Assembly: GCA_902728285.1 (NCBI GenBank)
Contig: CACVBU010000017.1
Location: forward strand, 636,420 to 700,419
DNA: 64,000 bases
Direction: 5' to 3'
From: Clytia hemisphaerica
Lineage: Eukaryota > Cnidaria > Hydrozoa > Leptothecata > Clytiidae
In this document: one piece after another, positions 34,363 through 49,300 of the stretch
Layout of the letters: every line of letters starts with the position of its first letter
Position numbering within the stretch: position 1 is the stretch's first letter
Position numbers and translations under genes: made by a program
Notes under the pieces: model-generated
What the model saw: the letters and a program-made list of their open reading frames with translations, nothing else
Told to the model about the DNA's origin: nothing
The model's database searches: none

Positions 34363-37300
34363 TTACCGGTGATATTCAATAAAACGGCAACCACAGAAAG
34401 GACACACATCAATGTTTAGCAAAATACTTTCTACATCCAGTTTGCCACTTAAACATTTACTTAAAACTTTCCGATCACAACCGATGCATACACGGTAGGT
34501 TTTTAACTTACACGCACGTAACGTAAGTGCGCATCGTACGTATTTATGTCCATTTCTGCATTTCTCTTGTTGTACGCCCGTAAGACAAATATCAGCCCCA
34601 CAATACGGACAATGCTCGCGGAACTGTTCCCATAGGTTCTGTTGCAAAGTCGACTCGACAGAAAGTTCGGTATTTATCAAATGTGAAGTTTCATAGTTTT
34701 TATCTAATATCTCGTTAGCTTTGCTAGACGTTTCGCTACCAGGGACGTCTTTCGATTGATGTAATGTTTCTTGCTCATCAAGTGATGACACTGCATTCTT
34801 GCCACGAGTCACATCCTCGTCGCTATGGATATTGGATACCATTTCCGAACACTCGTCATCTTTGAATGCTATGAAAGCTCTTTTAGCGAGGTCTCTACCT
34901 TCATCTGTCGTGTCGTATCGCAAAATGAAGTCGCAAATCAGACGGAGTGATAACGATCCTGGTAAGAATAGAAAAGACAAAGTAATTGATATATTAAAGA
35001 ATGAAATATATCATGAAATAAGCCGAAAAAACATCACTATCCCATTAAGCTGTTTTTCTCAACTCTGTATAGAGGGCTAAATTTTTCCATATAAGCTCGG
35101 GAATTAAGAGATAAAGGACTAGAGAAAAGTTTTTAAATTTTGAATTGCTATTTAAAATCCATTCTCTTTGATTGCACAATGATTTTAATTTTCTCTGCCT
35201 TTTCCAACCAATGCTTTAAATGTATTAAACTATATAATACCGTTGAAAAGATATTTCAGAGAGCAGTGAAAGCAAAAAATAAGGTTTTTAGACTCTAATG
35301 AGCTATTTCAAGAGGCTACAAACTTCTTTGCAAGAAATTTGCGGTTTATCCGAAATCAAGAGGTTCCAAAGAACCTATACCAAAAATGAAGTACAAGTAA
35401 ATCGTAAAAAATTCATTTTTTCACTTCATTCTTCATTTTCTAAAATTTGAATTATTTTTCTTAAAAATCAAATCGCTCTGAATTATCTTTTAAACGGTAT
35501 ATAAAATGCTAGAATTGAAGCATCGGCTTAAAAATGACAAGCACGTTTAAAGTGAATGGTATATGTATATGGTATATATAATATTTTTTCAATCAGTTTA
35601 TCCCCTTTGCCATTAAAAGCTAGACATGTTTTTTTTCTATAAGCAAAACGTTTATAAGCATACGCAGGCTCAGTTTTTGGTACCTGAACAATGGCTCTAT
35701 TGTTTATGAACGATAGAATACTAAGCATAATGCAAACCTGATATAGGAGTAGACACGTGCTTATAAAAAAAACATTTAGTCAAAAGCTGTGCAGTGCTTT
35801 TATATACACGCACTTCTTTCGAGGGACGTCCCTCATTAGACGCACACGTCTTTCGAACGCACAAGTCTTTCTGAGGCACACGTCTTTCGATCAAGGGACG
35901 GACGGCGCTTTCATGTGTATGGAAACCCCAACTGATTGTAAGACAATTGTTAGGGTTGCAAGATAAGAAAAAACAACAAAAACAAAGAAAAATAGAGGTA
36001 GTACCTTCATCTGTGAGGACAAGCCATTCATTTTCATGCAATTGAAGAAATTTACACAACATTTCTTTGAAGAATTGGATTTCAATGGCTTTGTTGATTT
36101 TTTTGATGACTTCATCTTCAATTTTATTGACGTTTGATGTCCATGTTTTCTTCACTTCCTCGTTTGTTAAAGCGTTTGCTCTGAAACGAAAATCCCATTC
36201 TTTGGTCTATGCTTTGAAAGTCTAGAAAGCGTTCGCTCTGAAACGAAAATCCCATTCTTTGGTCTGTGCTTTGAAAGTCTAGAAAGCGTTCGCTCTGAAA
36301 TGAAAACCCATTCTTTGGTCTATGCTTTGAAAGTCTAGAAAGCGTTCGCTCTGAAATGAAAACCCATTCTTTGGTCTATGCTTTGAAAGTCTAGAAAGCG
36401 TTCGCTCTGAAATGAAAACCCATTCTTTGGTCTATGCTTTGAAAGTCTAGAAAGCGTTCGCTCTGAAACGAAAATCCTATTCTTTGGTCTATGCTTTGAA
36501 AGTCTAGAAAGTGTTCGCTCTGAAACGAAAATCCCATTTTTTGGTCTATGCTTTGAAAGTCTAGAAAGCGTTTGCTCTGAAATGAAAATCCCATTCTCTG
36601 TCTATGCTTTGAAAGTCTAGAAAGCGTTCGCTCTGAAACGAAAACCCCATTCTTTGGTCTATGCTCTGAAATAAAAATCCCATTCTTTGTCTATGCTTTG
36701 AAAGTCTAGAAAGCGTTCGCTCTGAAACGAAAATCCCATTCTTTGGTCTATGCTCTGAAATAAAAATCCCATTCTTTGTCTATGCTTTAAAAGTCTAGAA
36801 AGCGTTCACTCTGAAACGAAAACCCATTCTTTGGTCTATGCTTTGAAAGTCTAGAAAGCGTTCGCTCTGAAATGAAAACCCATTCTTTGGTCTATGCTTT
36901 GAAAGTCTAGAAAGCGTTCGCTCTGAAACGAAAATCCTATTCTTTGGTCTATGCTTTGAAAGTCTAGAAAGTGTTCGCTCTGAAACGAAAATCCCATTTT
37001 TTGGTCTATGCTTTGAAAGTCTAGAAAGCGTTTGCTCTGAAATGAAAATCCCATTCTCTGTCTATGCTTTGAAAGTCTAGAAAGCGTTCGCTCTGAAACG
37101 AAAACCCCATTCTTTGGTCTATGCTCTGAAATAAAAATCCCATTCTTTGTCTATGCTTTGAAAGTCTAGAAAGCGTTCGCTCTGAAACGAAAATCCCATT
37201 CTTTGGTCTATGCTCTGAAATAAAAATCCCATTCTTTGTCTATGCTTTAAAAGTCTAGAAAGCGTTCGCTCTGAAATGAAAACCCATTCTTTGGTCTATG

Positions 37301-40300
37301 CTTTGAAAGTCTAGAAAGCGTTCGCTCTGAAACGAAAATCCCATTCTTTGTCTATGCTTTAAAAGTCTAGAAAGCGTTCGCTCTGAAACGAAAATCCCAT
37401 TCTTTGTCTATGCTTTGAAAGTCTAGAAAGCGTTCACTCTGAAATGAAAACCCCATTCTTTGATCTATGCTTTGAAAGTCTAGAAAGCGTTCACTCTGAA
37501 ATGAAAATCCCATTCTTTGGTCTATGCTTTGAAAGTCTAGAAAGCGTTCGCTCTGAAACGAAAAACCCATTCTTTGGTCTATGCTTTGAAAGTCTAGAAA
37601 ACGTTCGCTCTGAAACGAAAATCCTATTCTTTGGTCTATGCTTTGAAAGTCTAGAAAGCGTTTGCTCTGAAATGAAAATCCCATTCGTTGGTCTATGCTT
37701 TGAGAAAGTCTGGAAAGCGTTCGCTCTGAAATGAAAATCCCATTCTTTGGTCTATGCTTTGAAAGTCTAAAAAGCGTTCGCTCTGAAATGAAAATCCGAT
37801 TCTTTGGTCTTTCTTTTGAAAGTCTAGAAAGCGTTCACTCTGAAATGAAACACCAGGTAAAGAATAGTAATTTTAGATTACCCACACTGCATTGCTTTAG
37901 CAGCTACTGACCTCATTCCAGTAGTTTGCATGTATCGCACTCGATTGAAATAAAGATAAATCTGCAGCTTTCGAGTGGATAGATCGTATGACTCTGGTGC
38001 TTCACAAAACGGATGTAAAACGTTTGGTAGGATGAAATTCTCCGCCGTTGAAATGAGAAAATATTCGCACACAATAATGTCCATGTCAATTTCTTCGTTT
38101 AGGAGAAGCTGTGCAATGTCTTCAGTGCTTAAGAACGGTAAAAAACAGACCTGGAAAATGGGGAGAGAAATGTCAAGGATAAAATGTAAAGCATTTCTCT
38201 CTGGAGAGTTTAATATAGAGGTATACATTGTGTCGCAAAAAGAAGGGGCAAGGTAAAATAAAATCCTCAAAACTCATTATAACTGGGCTTACAATACCTT
38301 ATTAAGGGAAGAAATTTTCGCGAGAAGAAATTTTCGCGGAATTTAATTTCGCGAATCAGAGTTTCAAAATGGCAAATTCCCCGGAATTTAATTTCACGAA
38401 TGAGCCGATTTCAAAAGTTTCACGGAATTTAATTTCGCGATTGAGAAGAAGTTATCAACTTAGATTAACTTTTAAGCATCACGGAGTTGTTTATATTTGT
38501 TTATATTTGATAAAAAATACACGTTATAATGCTTAAAAATCAATTGTGTCCATCCCTTTTGGTAATACCTGGTCAAAAACAACAAAATAAAAGAAGAAGA
38601 AAAAAAATCGAATTTCGCGGAATTTAATTTCGCGAATTACGCCCAAATTCACGAAATTAAATTCCGCGAAAATTTCTTCCCTTAAGGTAATTGAAATTAA
38701 AATTCTAAAATTAAAATTCTCTGTTCGATCAAAACTGAATAGGTTTTGGAGAAATATAAAGGCTTAATAAGGGCTGGCGTAAGGAATCGGTATTAAAATT
38801 GGAGTTGGGCTGAATTTGAAAAAGAGCTTTGGCGTTATAAGGGCCGATAAGGTATTGAATTAGGTCTAAATTTAATTTAATCCTGAATTAGTCGTCTATG
38901 GCAAGGTCTTCACTAACCATACTGGGGATATTGATTTTCAAGGATATTTGAGTTTTTATGATATAGAAATGAAGCGCTGACAATACGAGATAATTTGTTC
39001 GTTTATGTTTAAAAATACTGGGTAATCAAATGGAAGGATATAATATAATCATATCCTTTAATCATAGGCGATAAATCGCATATCGATGAACAAATAATAT
39101 GTACCTCCATTTGTTTGACGAAAGAGGATTGAAGAAGCAATAGCCTTGAAGGGCAAGACACACGAACGAACATACACAGTGATGGATCAGCGGCTAAACC
39201 ACAACACCGGAATCCTCTTAATATGTTGCTATCACAAAATGGGTTGATCTCATCCTCTGCAACAAAAGAGAATGCACAGTATGAAAACGTTGTTGTGTAT
39301 ACAATTAGATATTATATTATGATATTAATGATAATTGAAAACCTATTGAAAATCATTTCCATTTAAAAAACGATCAATTTTCTGTTCGACATTTTTCATT
39401 TTCGTGGGTCGTCCGGTATCTTATAAAAACCTGGATTCCAAATCTCTACATCCCTGAAGAAAGTAAAACTTTGAGAAAACACTCTTGATTGTAATAAAAA
39501 CAAAAACATACCAATATCAACATACTGAGTAGCACCATGGCTTGCAGTCACAATGAACCTGTCTTTGACAGTTTGCAAGGAGACAATGGGAGAACTGTGG
39601 CATGTTGGTGCTTGCTCACACGATACTGATCGCAGAGGTTCGATGGAGAGTTCACGGAATATCAGTATCTCTGTTCCTTTGATCGCAATTAAATTCAAAC
39701 GACCAAGCTAAAAGTAACAAAAGAATAAAAATCTTTATTCTCTTCTTCGCCAGTTATATTTGTATGTCCGAAAAACCACAAGAGATGGAATCAGATAGGA
39801 ATGGATACTCTTTCACGCTTTTACTTTTTATTTACACGAATATTTTTAACCTAATGATGCCATTTTTACAGTTTTTGTACCTGCATACCGCCAACTCTCC
39901 CAAATATTAATCAATACTTTCACAAAAATGTCAAAACTTTTTACTTTTACATTTAAATGCATTACATGAATTCCGAACGAAGAAGCCATTGTATATGAAT
40001 ATATTTTTCAAACGATTTTCATTTAGCTGATGATTGTCTCGATGTGGGCGGCACGAAACTTAAAGTTCTAAACAATAAATCAAAGTCTCTTTCTTTCAAT
40101 TTGCTATGCATTACATGTTAAATTCAAGTTGAACAGTAACCCTAACATTTTTCCAAAAAGAAATTGATCAACCAAATGAAGTAAATTTTTCTCTATACAA
40201 ATTTGATATAAATTTGATATAAATTAAGTTTTTTCCGGACCTGCTTTCTAAAAAGTTTTTTGTATCTTCGTATTCAAATTCGGTTAATACTAATTCATCT

Positions 40301-43300
40301 TGAATAGAACTTCAATTTTGGAAATCAAAGTCAACGAAAGTTTGAGATAAAAATCTCCTGGTAGTCAGAGGCAGGATGAAATGCATTTGCAAAAGTGCAA
40401 AATGGTATTTCATAGTAGAACCAAGGACGGCCTAGACTAGTAAACTAGTCGGTTGTTACTTATACTAAAACTGTCAATCAAATAATGTAAACACTAATTA
40501 AATATTCAGCGCGCGTGACAGAAAAGGAAAATAACCGACTAGAAGCTTCTTCCAACGCCTTTTTTTCTTCACCCAAATTCGTAAGGAGAGACATACAGAT
40601 TTCTGTATGTCTGACCCGTGCGGGATTGCATTTATTTTTCTGTCTGTTTATTGTATTTTTTGAAATGCTCATTTATTTACATGTTCCCATGTTTAATGTT
40701 ACTATGAAATATCATTTAGTCAAAAAAGTTGGATGGATTCTCAAAAACCTAAAAAAGGTTGTAAAATTAAACAACGTTTTTTGAGGGAAGAAGCTTCTAG
40801 TCGTTGAAATTCAGAAAAGACACGCAACCTCATATCTTCGATTCTTTTTATTTGAAGCTTGAATTTTTTGTATATGGGTCTGTTTTCAACGACTAGTTTA
40901 CTAGTCTAAGGACGGCCATACAATACCCTTCCAATAAAATACGAAAGCCAACCCTCTCTCAAGTTAAGACAGTCGGATGTTTACCGTTCAGGGAAGACCT
41001 CTTGGGGAGAGCTCTAAGAATACACCAAAAATTCACGGGGTCTCTAAAGTTTCAGTAAAATTCATGGGGTTAATCCCAAGAATTATAAGCTCAACATAGG
41101 AAGGAAAGGATGTATAATTTCATCTGAATAATAAGCATAACATTCTCAAGAATACAAAACCTACTTTAGTTCGGATGAAAGCGAGGTTAGTGACGGAGAT
41201 TTCATCAATATCGTCCCAAATGTTGTGTTTATCAACAAAACTGATGGTTTGTTGTCCATTCCCCTCGGTATTGTAATTGACACGAAAATGCAATAGAGTG
41301 ACAGTGCCCTGTGTGTAACCAACTGCTATCAAAACTGAAAAGGTAGAAGAATCAACATTATTTTGCTAAAGTAGAGTATAGAATTTTGAGATTGAAAAAA
41401 AACTCTTTATGTATATTTCTCTGAGATTGAAACTCAGTGTGAGACAGAAGAGTTCTTTGAAAACTGAGAGATAAATGACTCCTTGTGCTTTGATTATGTG
41501 TAGGGATGGCCTTTATGATTGGCGTAGATGGCCTTGATTATGGCCTTGATTATGGGCGGGTGTGGCCTTGGTGATGGGCGAGGGTGGCCTTGATGATGGG
41601 CGTGGATACAGGGAAAAGTATGGAAATTTGCAGTCTTGAAATAACGCAGTGTCATTTTAAAAGTTCTTTATCATACCATCGTTTGTAGAATATTGAAACC
41701 ATGATGAGGAAAAGGGCCATGTTGTTTTGGTGTCATAAACAAATGCTACTTCCAAATCATTCTTGGACGCGTGACGCTTATGGTACGTCAAGTTCCACAG
41801 AAAAAGATGACCAGTACGACTAGCTGTACAAAACATGTATTTGCCATGACAGCAAGAAGCAAAATTGATGAAATAGTTTGTGTAGTACATATTCTCAGGG
41901 TGCTGGTTGACTAAACAATCATTACAAGTCCATACCAAAGGACACCACGCAAAAGTCACAGTGTATAACAAACGTTTTCTGCGGCAGTATTCTTGCATTT
42001 CATACTGCAAATCCTTCTCTGTACACTTCTCCTCTATCCCACCTGTAAACCATGCATTCTGTTTCAGGTAATCTTGTAAATGTTTTGTCACAGGGAAAGT
42101 TGGTTCCCATTTTCCAAGCATATTGGAGAGGGTGTGAATGTAGATTTCCCCATTGGCTGATTGTGTTGCTAGGATTGATCTGGTCGAAAACAAGAAAAGA
42201 ATTTTAGCGAGGAGAAAGAAATACTGGCTTTCTTAGCAGAAAGCTGTTTAGTGTTTAGTGTAAAACACCCCCGTCTCACAGACCCACTGGGACCCCTTCC
42301 AACTGGAAAAATTGGCCAAATTATCATCCCTGGTGGAAAATTATCATTCAATTTGTGTCCCCACTGAAAATAATCAAATAAACCAATCCTCACTGATAAA
42401 GATTGTGCTATTTTTCACATCCCCACTGAATTTTCTGATATTAAAAACAAAAGACTTAAATCCCTGGCCATAAAAAATATGGGAATATCAGCATCCCCAT
42501 CGAGTTTGTGTCTGTTATCCACACTGGCTGAAAAAATCCTACCGAGAAGGGGGTGCGTAAAATGAAGTGGATTAGAGTGAATCTTTTGAAAATAAGATTT
42601 TCTCGATTTTGAGCATTTTAACGCTAGTTTGTTAAAAAATTCTAAAAATCAAGACATAGTTTTGAGGAGATAGATACCAAAAGAATCTCTCCGACATTTG
42701 CAAATGGGGAGAAGTAGGTTTTTCTATAATTAATACTAAAAAACTTGGGAAGCAAATAAAAACAAATATGCAAAATATGCGATCAACCTTCCATCTGAAG
42801 TGCATCCAAGAGGTGACCAATGTAAGTTGGAATAACAATCAGGATCTGTATACACACTTCGATCTCTCACTGTCCCATAATCCAACACAAACTGTTGACG
42901 TTCCTTAAAACCACCATTGCCAAACTCATCTGGTGAAATACCAACATCTCCACATTGGAAAGGTGTTATTGGAATAACTGATGAATCAAATGTTAGACCA
43001 AACTCTTCACCTGGTTGTCGCCTCTTTGTACTGTTGTTGAAGGACTGTTAAATATTATTGAGTTAAGGAAAAACAAGTGATACTTTTATGGACCTACCTG
43101 GTTATCAAAACTAATCAATGAACATTGAAACGATGAAACACATAAGGCATAACTGGTCAAAATACAAAAAAATATAATGAAAACATTGGGAGAAACTATC
43201 AACACTATTGAAAAAGACTTTTGAAAAAGAAATAAAAAAGCTATTAAAAACGCTTTTTTTATAAAAACATTTCATTATCAGAAAAATGCACAGCTTAATA

Positions 43301-46300
43301 AAGGTTTCTAGAAAACTCAAACCATTGCCCTCCACTGTGACATTTTCATTAAAAAAAAACTAATAAAAATAATAACATGGCTGAAAAAATTGATCTATGC
43401 TTATAAATAGCAATTCTTATAGATAAAGATTCGTTTTTTGAGCTGAAAAAATTTTTTTGCGAAAATCTGCTTCAGCCATCTTTTACCAATGATGTTATCC
43501 TTTCATGCAAAAAAATAATTATCCAATTTTTCACTAAGTCTTATTAAAAACGCTTTTTTAGCTGTTTTTTGGCTGAAATGTGCTCTGTCACATTTTGGCC
43601 ACCACCATTTTGCACCTTTGTACCAAAAATCAAAATATTCATATGATTCAATCCTGAGAAAAGTTGGTAAAAGACGAACGGACGGACGAACACAGGTTAA
43701 TTTATAGGACCTCCATTACAGTTGAAATTATAAAGTACCCGCAAAAAATTTGAAATCTTTCCTCAATCTGCAAAAAATTTTAAATTTCTATCGGTAAATA
43801 GGACACTATCATTGTTTTCCTGTGAATACTTTTGAATTTTTATTCCTGTCGTTTAAAAGATCTATTATGCTTCATACAGAGACTAAAGTCTATTCACGAT
43901 AAGTGTGCACTCTTTTTTCTTTTACCTATAACTTTTGAAGGAATTCTTTAATCTTTATAAATTTGGTATCATTGGAAAGATATTAGTGAGTGAAACAATT
44001 TGAAATAAAACAAGTGATACTTTTATGGACCTACCTGGATATGCATTTAACAAATATAATTGATATCTACGTGAGCATGACCGTTAAACAATCACTCAGA
44101 ACACAAATAGTGACGATCTATTAAAATTAGTCGTTTGTTTCTTATAAAAAAAACCTTTAGAAACCAAAATTTCATGCTCTTGAAATAATCTTTCATATTC
44201 AAGACTTCGTGAGCAAAATACAATGATCCAATATTTCACAAAGTCCAAAAAACCTTTTTTTAGCCGTTTTTTGGCCCAAATTTGCCCAAAAACATTTTTT
44301 TTCAAAAATCGGGCTCCGTCACATTTGATGGTTTAAAGTTATGCATCTTTTTGCAAAAAATCATAAAGAATGAAAGAGCCAATCTCGAGAAAAGCTAATA
44401 CCTAAATAATTGATAATGTGCTTATAAAGAAATATCGAATTTGGCCAGTTTTTCTATAAAAACACGCTAAGCAACCAAAATTTTATGTCTAAACACACAT
44501 ACTCTCTAAAAGTAAGCCCTCATGAGCAAAAAAAACATCTATCTCATAAAAAAATTGAGTAATTTGACTAAGAACATTGATGTATGCTTATTAATAGTGA
44601 TTCTTATAGATAAACATGCGTTTTTTGAGCCAACAAATTTTTTTTGCAAAAATCTGCTTGAGCCATCTTTTACCTATGATGGTACCCTACTTTCATACAA
44701 AAAATCAGAAAAAATTAATGACCCAATTTTTCACAAAGTCTAAAAAACCCGTTTTTAGCCGTTTTTTGGCCCAAATTGGCCCAAAATTCACATTTTGTCA
44801 CATTTTGGCCACCACCATTTTGCACCTTTGTACCAAAAATCAAAAGATTCCTATGATTCAATCCTGAGAGAAGTTTGTAACAGACGAACGAACGAACGGA
44901 CAGACGAACAAACACAGGTTAATTTATAGGACCTCCACCGGGGTAGGTCCAAAAATATTTAAAAAAATTCTAAAAATGAAGATGAAAATGAAGAAGTTAA
45001 AAAAATGAAGATCTTGTAGAAAAGTGCTATGATTTTTACTGATGTGATCATCCTTGATCATCGAACGTCGTCACTGTGAAAAAATTTCTCAAAAATAATC
45101 TATCAGTCATAAGATATCAAACAAAGTTATAAGCTGATTCAGGCTGATTGACGTCTAAAAACGCTGTTTTTTGCTGTTTTTTGGGGTCAATCACTTATTA
45201 ACTTTATATCATAACTTTATATTGATTAAATATTTTAATGAAATTTCTTCACAGCGATGACCTCCTAAGATCAAAGAATCTCTCGTCATTTTTTTTTCTT
45301 CATTTTCATCGTCATTTTTAGAATTTTTTTAAAGATTTTTTTATTTCAAATTGTTCCACTTACTTGCCAAATTTATAAAGATTGAAGAATTCCTTCAAAA
45401 GTTATAGATAAAAGAAAAAAGAGTGCACACTTATCGTGAATAGACTTTAGTATTTTTATTCGAAAAGTGCAAAAAAGGGGTGACGAATTGAAGAGAAGAA
45501 TGAAGTATCATTTTTATCAAGGAATGTCCGAAGAGGAAATGTTCAACTACCATATCAAAATTTTGAAAGTTTTGAATTTTGCGGATAGGCCCAACCGCGG
45601 TAAGGTAAGACTAGCCTAGTTTCTAATCCTGATATAGGAGTTTAAGCTTAGGCTGCTAGATTAACCTACTTTTTCAGGAACTTGCAAAGTGATTGCAAAA
45701 AGAACGAATAAAAAATCTTTTTTTTTGGATGAATTATTCAAATTTTTATTTTTAATTAATTTGACTCTATGATGGAGAAAATAAACGAAGGAGAGTAAAT
45801 TTGTGACGTAGATAGTGTGTTTCTGTTTCCCCTCCTCTTTCTTTTAATAACAAATTTCTCCGAATAACTCACAAATATCTGCTCTTTTTCGCCAGCAATT
45901 TTTAGAACAGAGATCGTCCATTTTCCAAGAAGGCACTAATTCTATATTCAGAACAGATCGTATTTCAGCCAAGTATCTAGATAAACTGGACAAAACTAAT
46001 GAACAGATCAAATTTTCTGAAGGAAAAAAAGCAGATCGACTTTCCTGTTTAATAATTATGAAATCTCTCTCTTTTTACCAAAAATCTTGTTTAACAGATG
46101 TTGTTTAAAAAGTAGAGAAGCACGTTACGTCACAGATTTAAAAAGAAGCGGAATTTTCAAAAAACTTTCAATAATATATAGCTTGTTTTGATCGTCTTGT
46201 TCTAAATTTTCTAAATGTAACAAAAAATGTGTGACAAAAATTTGGGCTGACGTCCCCTTTAAATCTACAATTTTTTTAAACTAACGTCTTTTCTTTCCAA

Positions 46301-49300
46301 ATCCAATAAACTAACGTCTTTCCCCCCTATATGTCCTTTTGACCTCAAAACCCATTCCCCCCTGAATCCAGGGGGAGACACTATGGGTGGTGGGCGGTGG
46401 GCGTTCTCTAATTCTACAATTAGCATCCGGTCATTTTGAATGAAAACAAAGTTAAAATATCATACAGTTCCATGTTTTGACCAACAGTCCCAAGTGAGAG
46501 CAGTTGACAGAACCATCCAACCATAACCAGACCCCTCAAAAGTTGAGTGTGTATAATGATGACTCGACTTCATTTTGTTTCATTTTGTTGACTGTTGAAT
46601 GACAAGGTGCACCTCGAAAATTATCAAAGAAAAGGAAAGCCTTGGAAAAGGATACGGAAGTATCAGAAAAGAGTACAGTACAGAACTGGATCGAAAATTT
46701 CCGGTCCGAAACATCATTTTTTTAGCGCCACACTCCAGCTGGCAGCGCAGCAATAACGAGTACTTTGGGCATCGAGCTTTATTTCTATTTGGCTGAGTTG
46801 CAGGGACTTTGAGGCTTATTTTCGCAACTATAGACGCTTTTAATGAGCGCCCAGTCAGCAACTTGGACTGACTACCCAATTCCCCTCATATTGCATGGGC
46901 TGACCCGGGCAAAGGTTCATTCACTACTGTTCACTAGTGAACTGCTGCGAGTGGGAATCGAACCTCAGTCGCCTTGTGCAGCAACCAAGGTCAATGAAAA
47001 CTATACCACAATGCCTCTATTTATCAGTTTGGGTAAGTCGGGTCTAGATATAAACCAGTCGAAGCCGCGTTGGTCACAACACAAGGCAACACTCGAGTCG
47101 AAAATACGAAAATATGGTGATGGCATTGAGCATGGGTTGGTGTTGGTCTTGACTGAAGAAAAAGAAGCAAAGTACCAGATTTTTGAGAAGCGAATTTATG
47201 AGCAAAGCAGTTTTGCTATATTGTGTGCACGTACCTTTAACTTCTATCCCAAGCGAAAATCTGCTATAAAATTTGCTATATAAATCACATCTTCAAACCG
47301 ATGATTTTATCAAAATGGCCTTGAATTGTTTGGCTTGAAGCCACGAAAACTTTCTCGGTTTGATAGCTAGGACTGGGAAAAATGCCTTTTTAAAATGGTG
47401 TACCTTAGCAGTGTGAACAGCAACAAAATTACCGGAAGCCGAATCTGAAGTTAATTCTTTGTTTATTTTGTTGTTAAATGGAAAGAAATTAGTTTGAACG
47501 GTGACAGAAAGGATCTTTATAATCCCTTGACTTTTATTTTAACAGCAAGTATTTTAAGTATATAATCAAATAAGGTCAATCAATATAGCGGCTTCATTAG
47601 AGCTGGAGGGATTTTTATTAGAGTGTCTCTTTATTTTGCTAGCAACTTGCGAATTGAGACGTGGAGTCTGGATCGCTTCGCAACCCTTATACAATACGGC
47701 TAGTTGTGAGTGACGTTATGTGGGGTGGGTGGGTGTTTTAGCTGAACTTAAAATCATCAATTTGTGAGTCACAAGTGTTTCAACCGGTATTCCAACGAAG
47801 CCATATTTTGATTTGTACAAAAATTTCGCCCGCTCAAATCAAAATAACAAAATGGTCAATCTCACTAAAGCAAAACATTGCCGCCACGGCAATGCCCTGG
47901 ATAAAAAATTCTGGTCACGTGACCATCCGTGATTTTAGACGGTTTTTAAAGTTCTACACTAACACGCGGGAACCAGCTAGAAAAAGAAAGAAAAAACCAG
48001 GGGTCAAGTTAAATTTTTCTCCCTTCTTGCGGCAAACATAAAATACTTTAAGAGGCCATTATTTAAGAAAGGGGTGTTATATCATAAATAAATTATGTAA
48101 AGTAAGTGATATTTTAAGTAACAAGTTCATTAAACAATTTTATTTTGAAGTTTTTTTTTAAAAACAAAACCCCCTGCTATATGATAATTTCATTTTCTTA
48201 ACTTATGGACCCATTTGGAAGTATTTACAGATCATTTGGTAGTGTAGTTGCAGCCTATACAAGAATTGGAATCTAAAGTCTGAAGTCGTAACTCCTTGCC
48301 AGTGACCCCCAGAGAAATTTTTAGTCGGCAGACAATGACTTTAGGTTGGTTTGGAAATCATTTTATTTTGAAATGTAATCTTCACTTTAGATGAATACTT
48401 TTATTTATTTGGATTCCTGAAAGGTTCAAGGTTTGTTTACATTTTATTTCAAATTATTTCATTGATTTATTGAGCTGCAATAGCTAATTGAAAAACAAAG
48501 ATTTTTGATAGTTATCAGCATGGGCTTGGCCGCCATTTTGAATTTTGATTTTTTTTCTCCTGTACTCAGCAATTTACAGGTTGTTCGTACTACGCGATTT
48601 GGCTTACGCGTAACACTTGTGTGGAGTGGAGTAAGGGGTCACTCGCATATCGTTTTTTCCTGCAACTAACGTCATTGTGACGCTATCTGAAGAACCCCCC
48701 CACCCCCCTTTCTTAGAGCGTCATTTACATAAATATATATACCAAAAATCGATGAAAGTAATTTTTCTTCTTTATTACAGATATTGATATTCCAGCCACA
48801 TTGATTTTTGTGCTTCGTTTCGCACGGTCTTAAAACAAGTGGTTTTGACTTATGACTTTCACATTTGTTTGTCCCCAGACAAACGGCTCGTTGTTTTGTC
48901 ATATTTATGTAGACGGTCCGTCAGTGCGGCCCTTGTATATCAAAATATGGCCCATCTATTTTTTATTGCGGTACCTCTGTTTTTATGATTAGGGAGATAA
49001 TAACATATTGCTACAAACGTAACGGAAGGGTATTAGATATCATCTTCTGTTATATTTTATGCGTTTGAATTAAGATGACAGGTGTAGCGAAGGATGGAAT
49101 ACAAAATGTTACAGGTTTAAAAATCGATATTCTGTTGAAATTTCTTAGCGCCATAGGCTCTGACCCCCCCCACCCCCTCGCGTCACAATGACGTTAGTTG
49201 CAGGAAACATCGATATGTGGGTGACCCCTAACCAACCCCTTAAAATAATCTAAAATGTACATAAAATGAAAAGATACCAAAACATGAATGACATTGTCAG

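Noticed and set aside
36181-37853. CRISPR-like array or a repeat-protein gene
   Set aside because: Units are contiguous with no unique spacers, in an animal intron. The 19-residue repeat frames (GFSFQSERFLDFQSIDQR) simply reflect a 57-bp period without stops and break at 56-bp units.
42632-42838. Minus-strand frame over GTF3C4 exon 2
   Set aside because: It is another frame across the exon 2 donor; the true frame ends NLHWSPLGCTSDGR at 42788.
46943-47017. Functional tRNA gene
   Set aside because: A and B boxes are present but the acceptor stem does not pair and the anticodon loop has 9 nt, so a SINE or pseudogene is more likely.
48672-48902. 76-residue minus-strand frame with several Cys
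   Set aside because: It lies inside the TIR element, overlaps one arm, and resembles no transposase or zinc finger I know.
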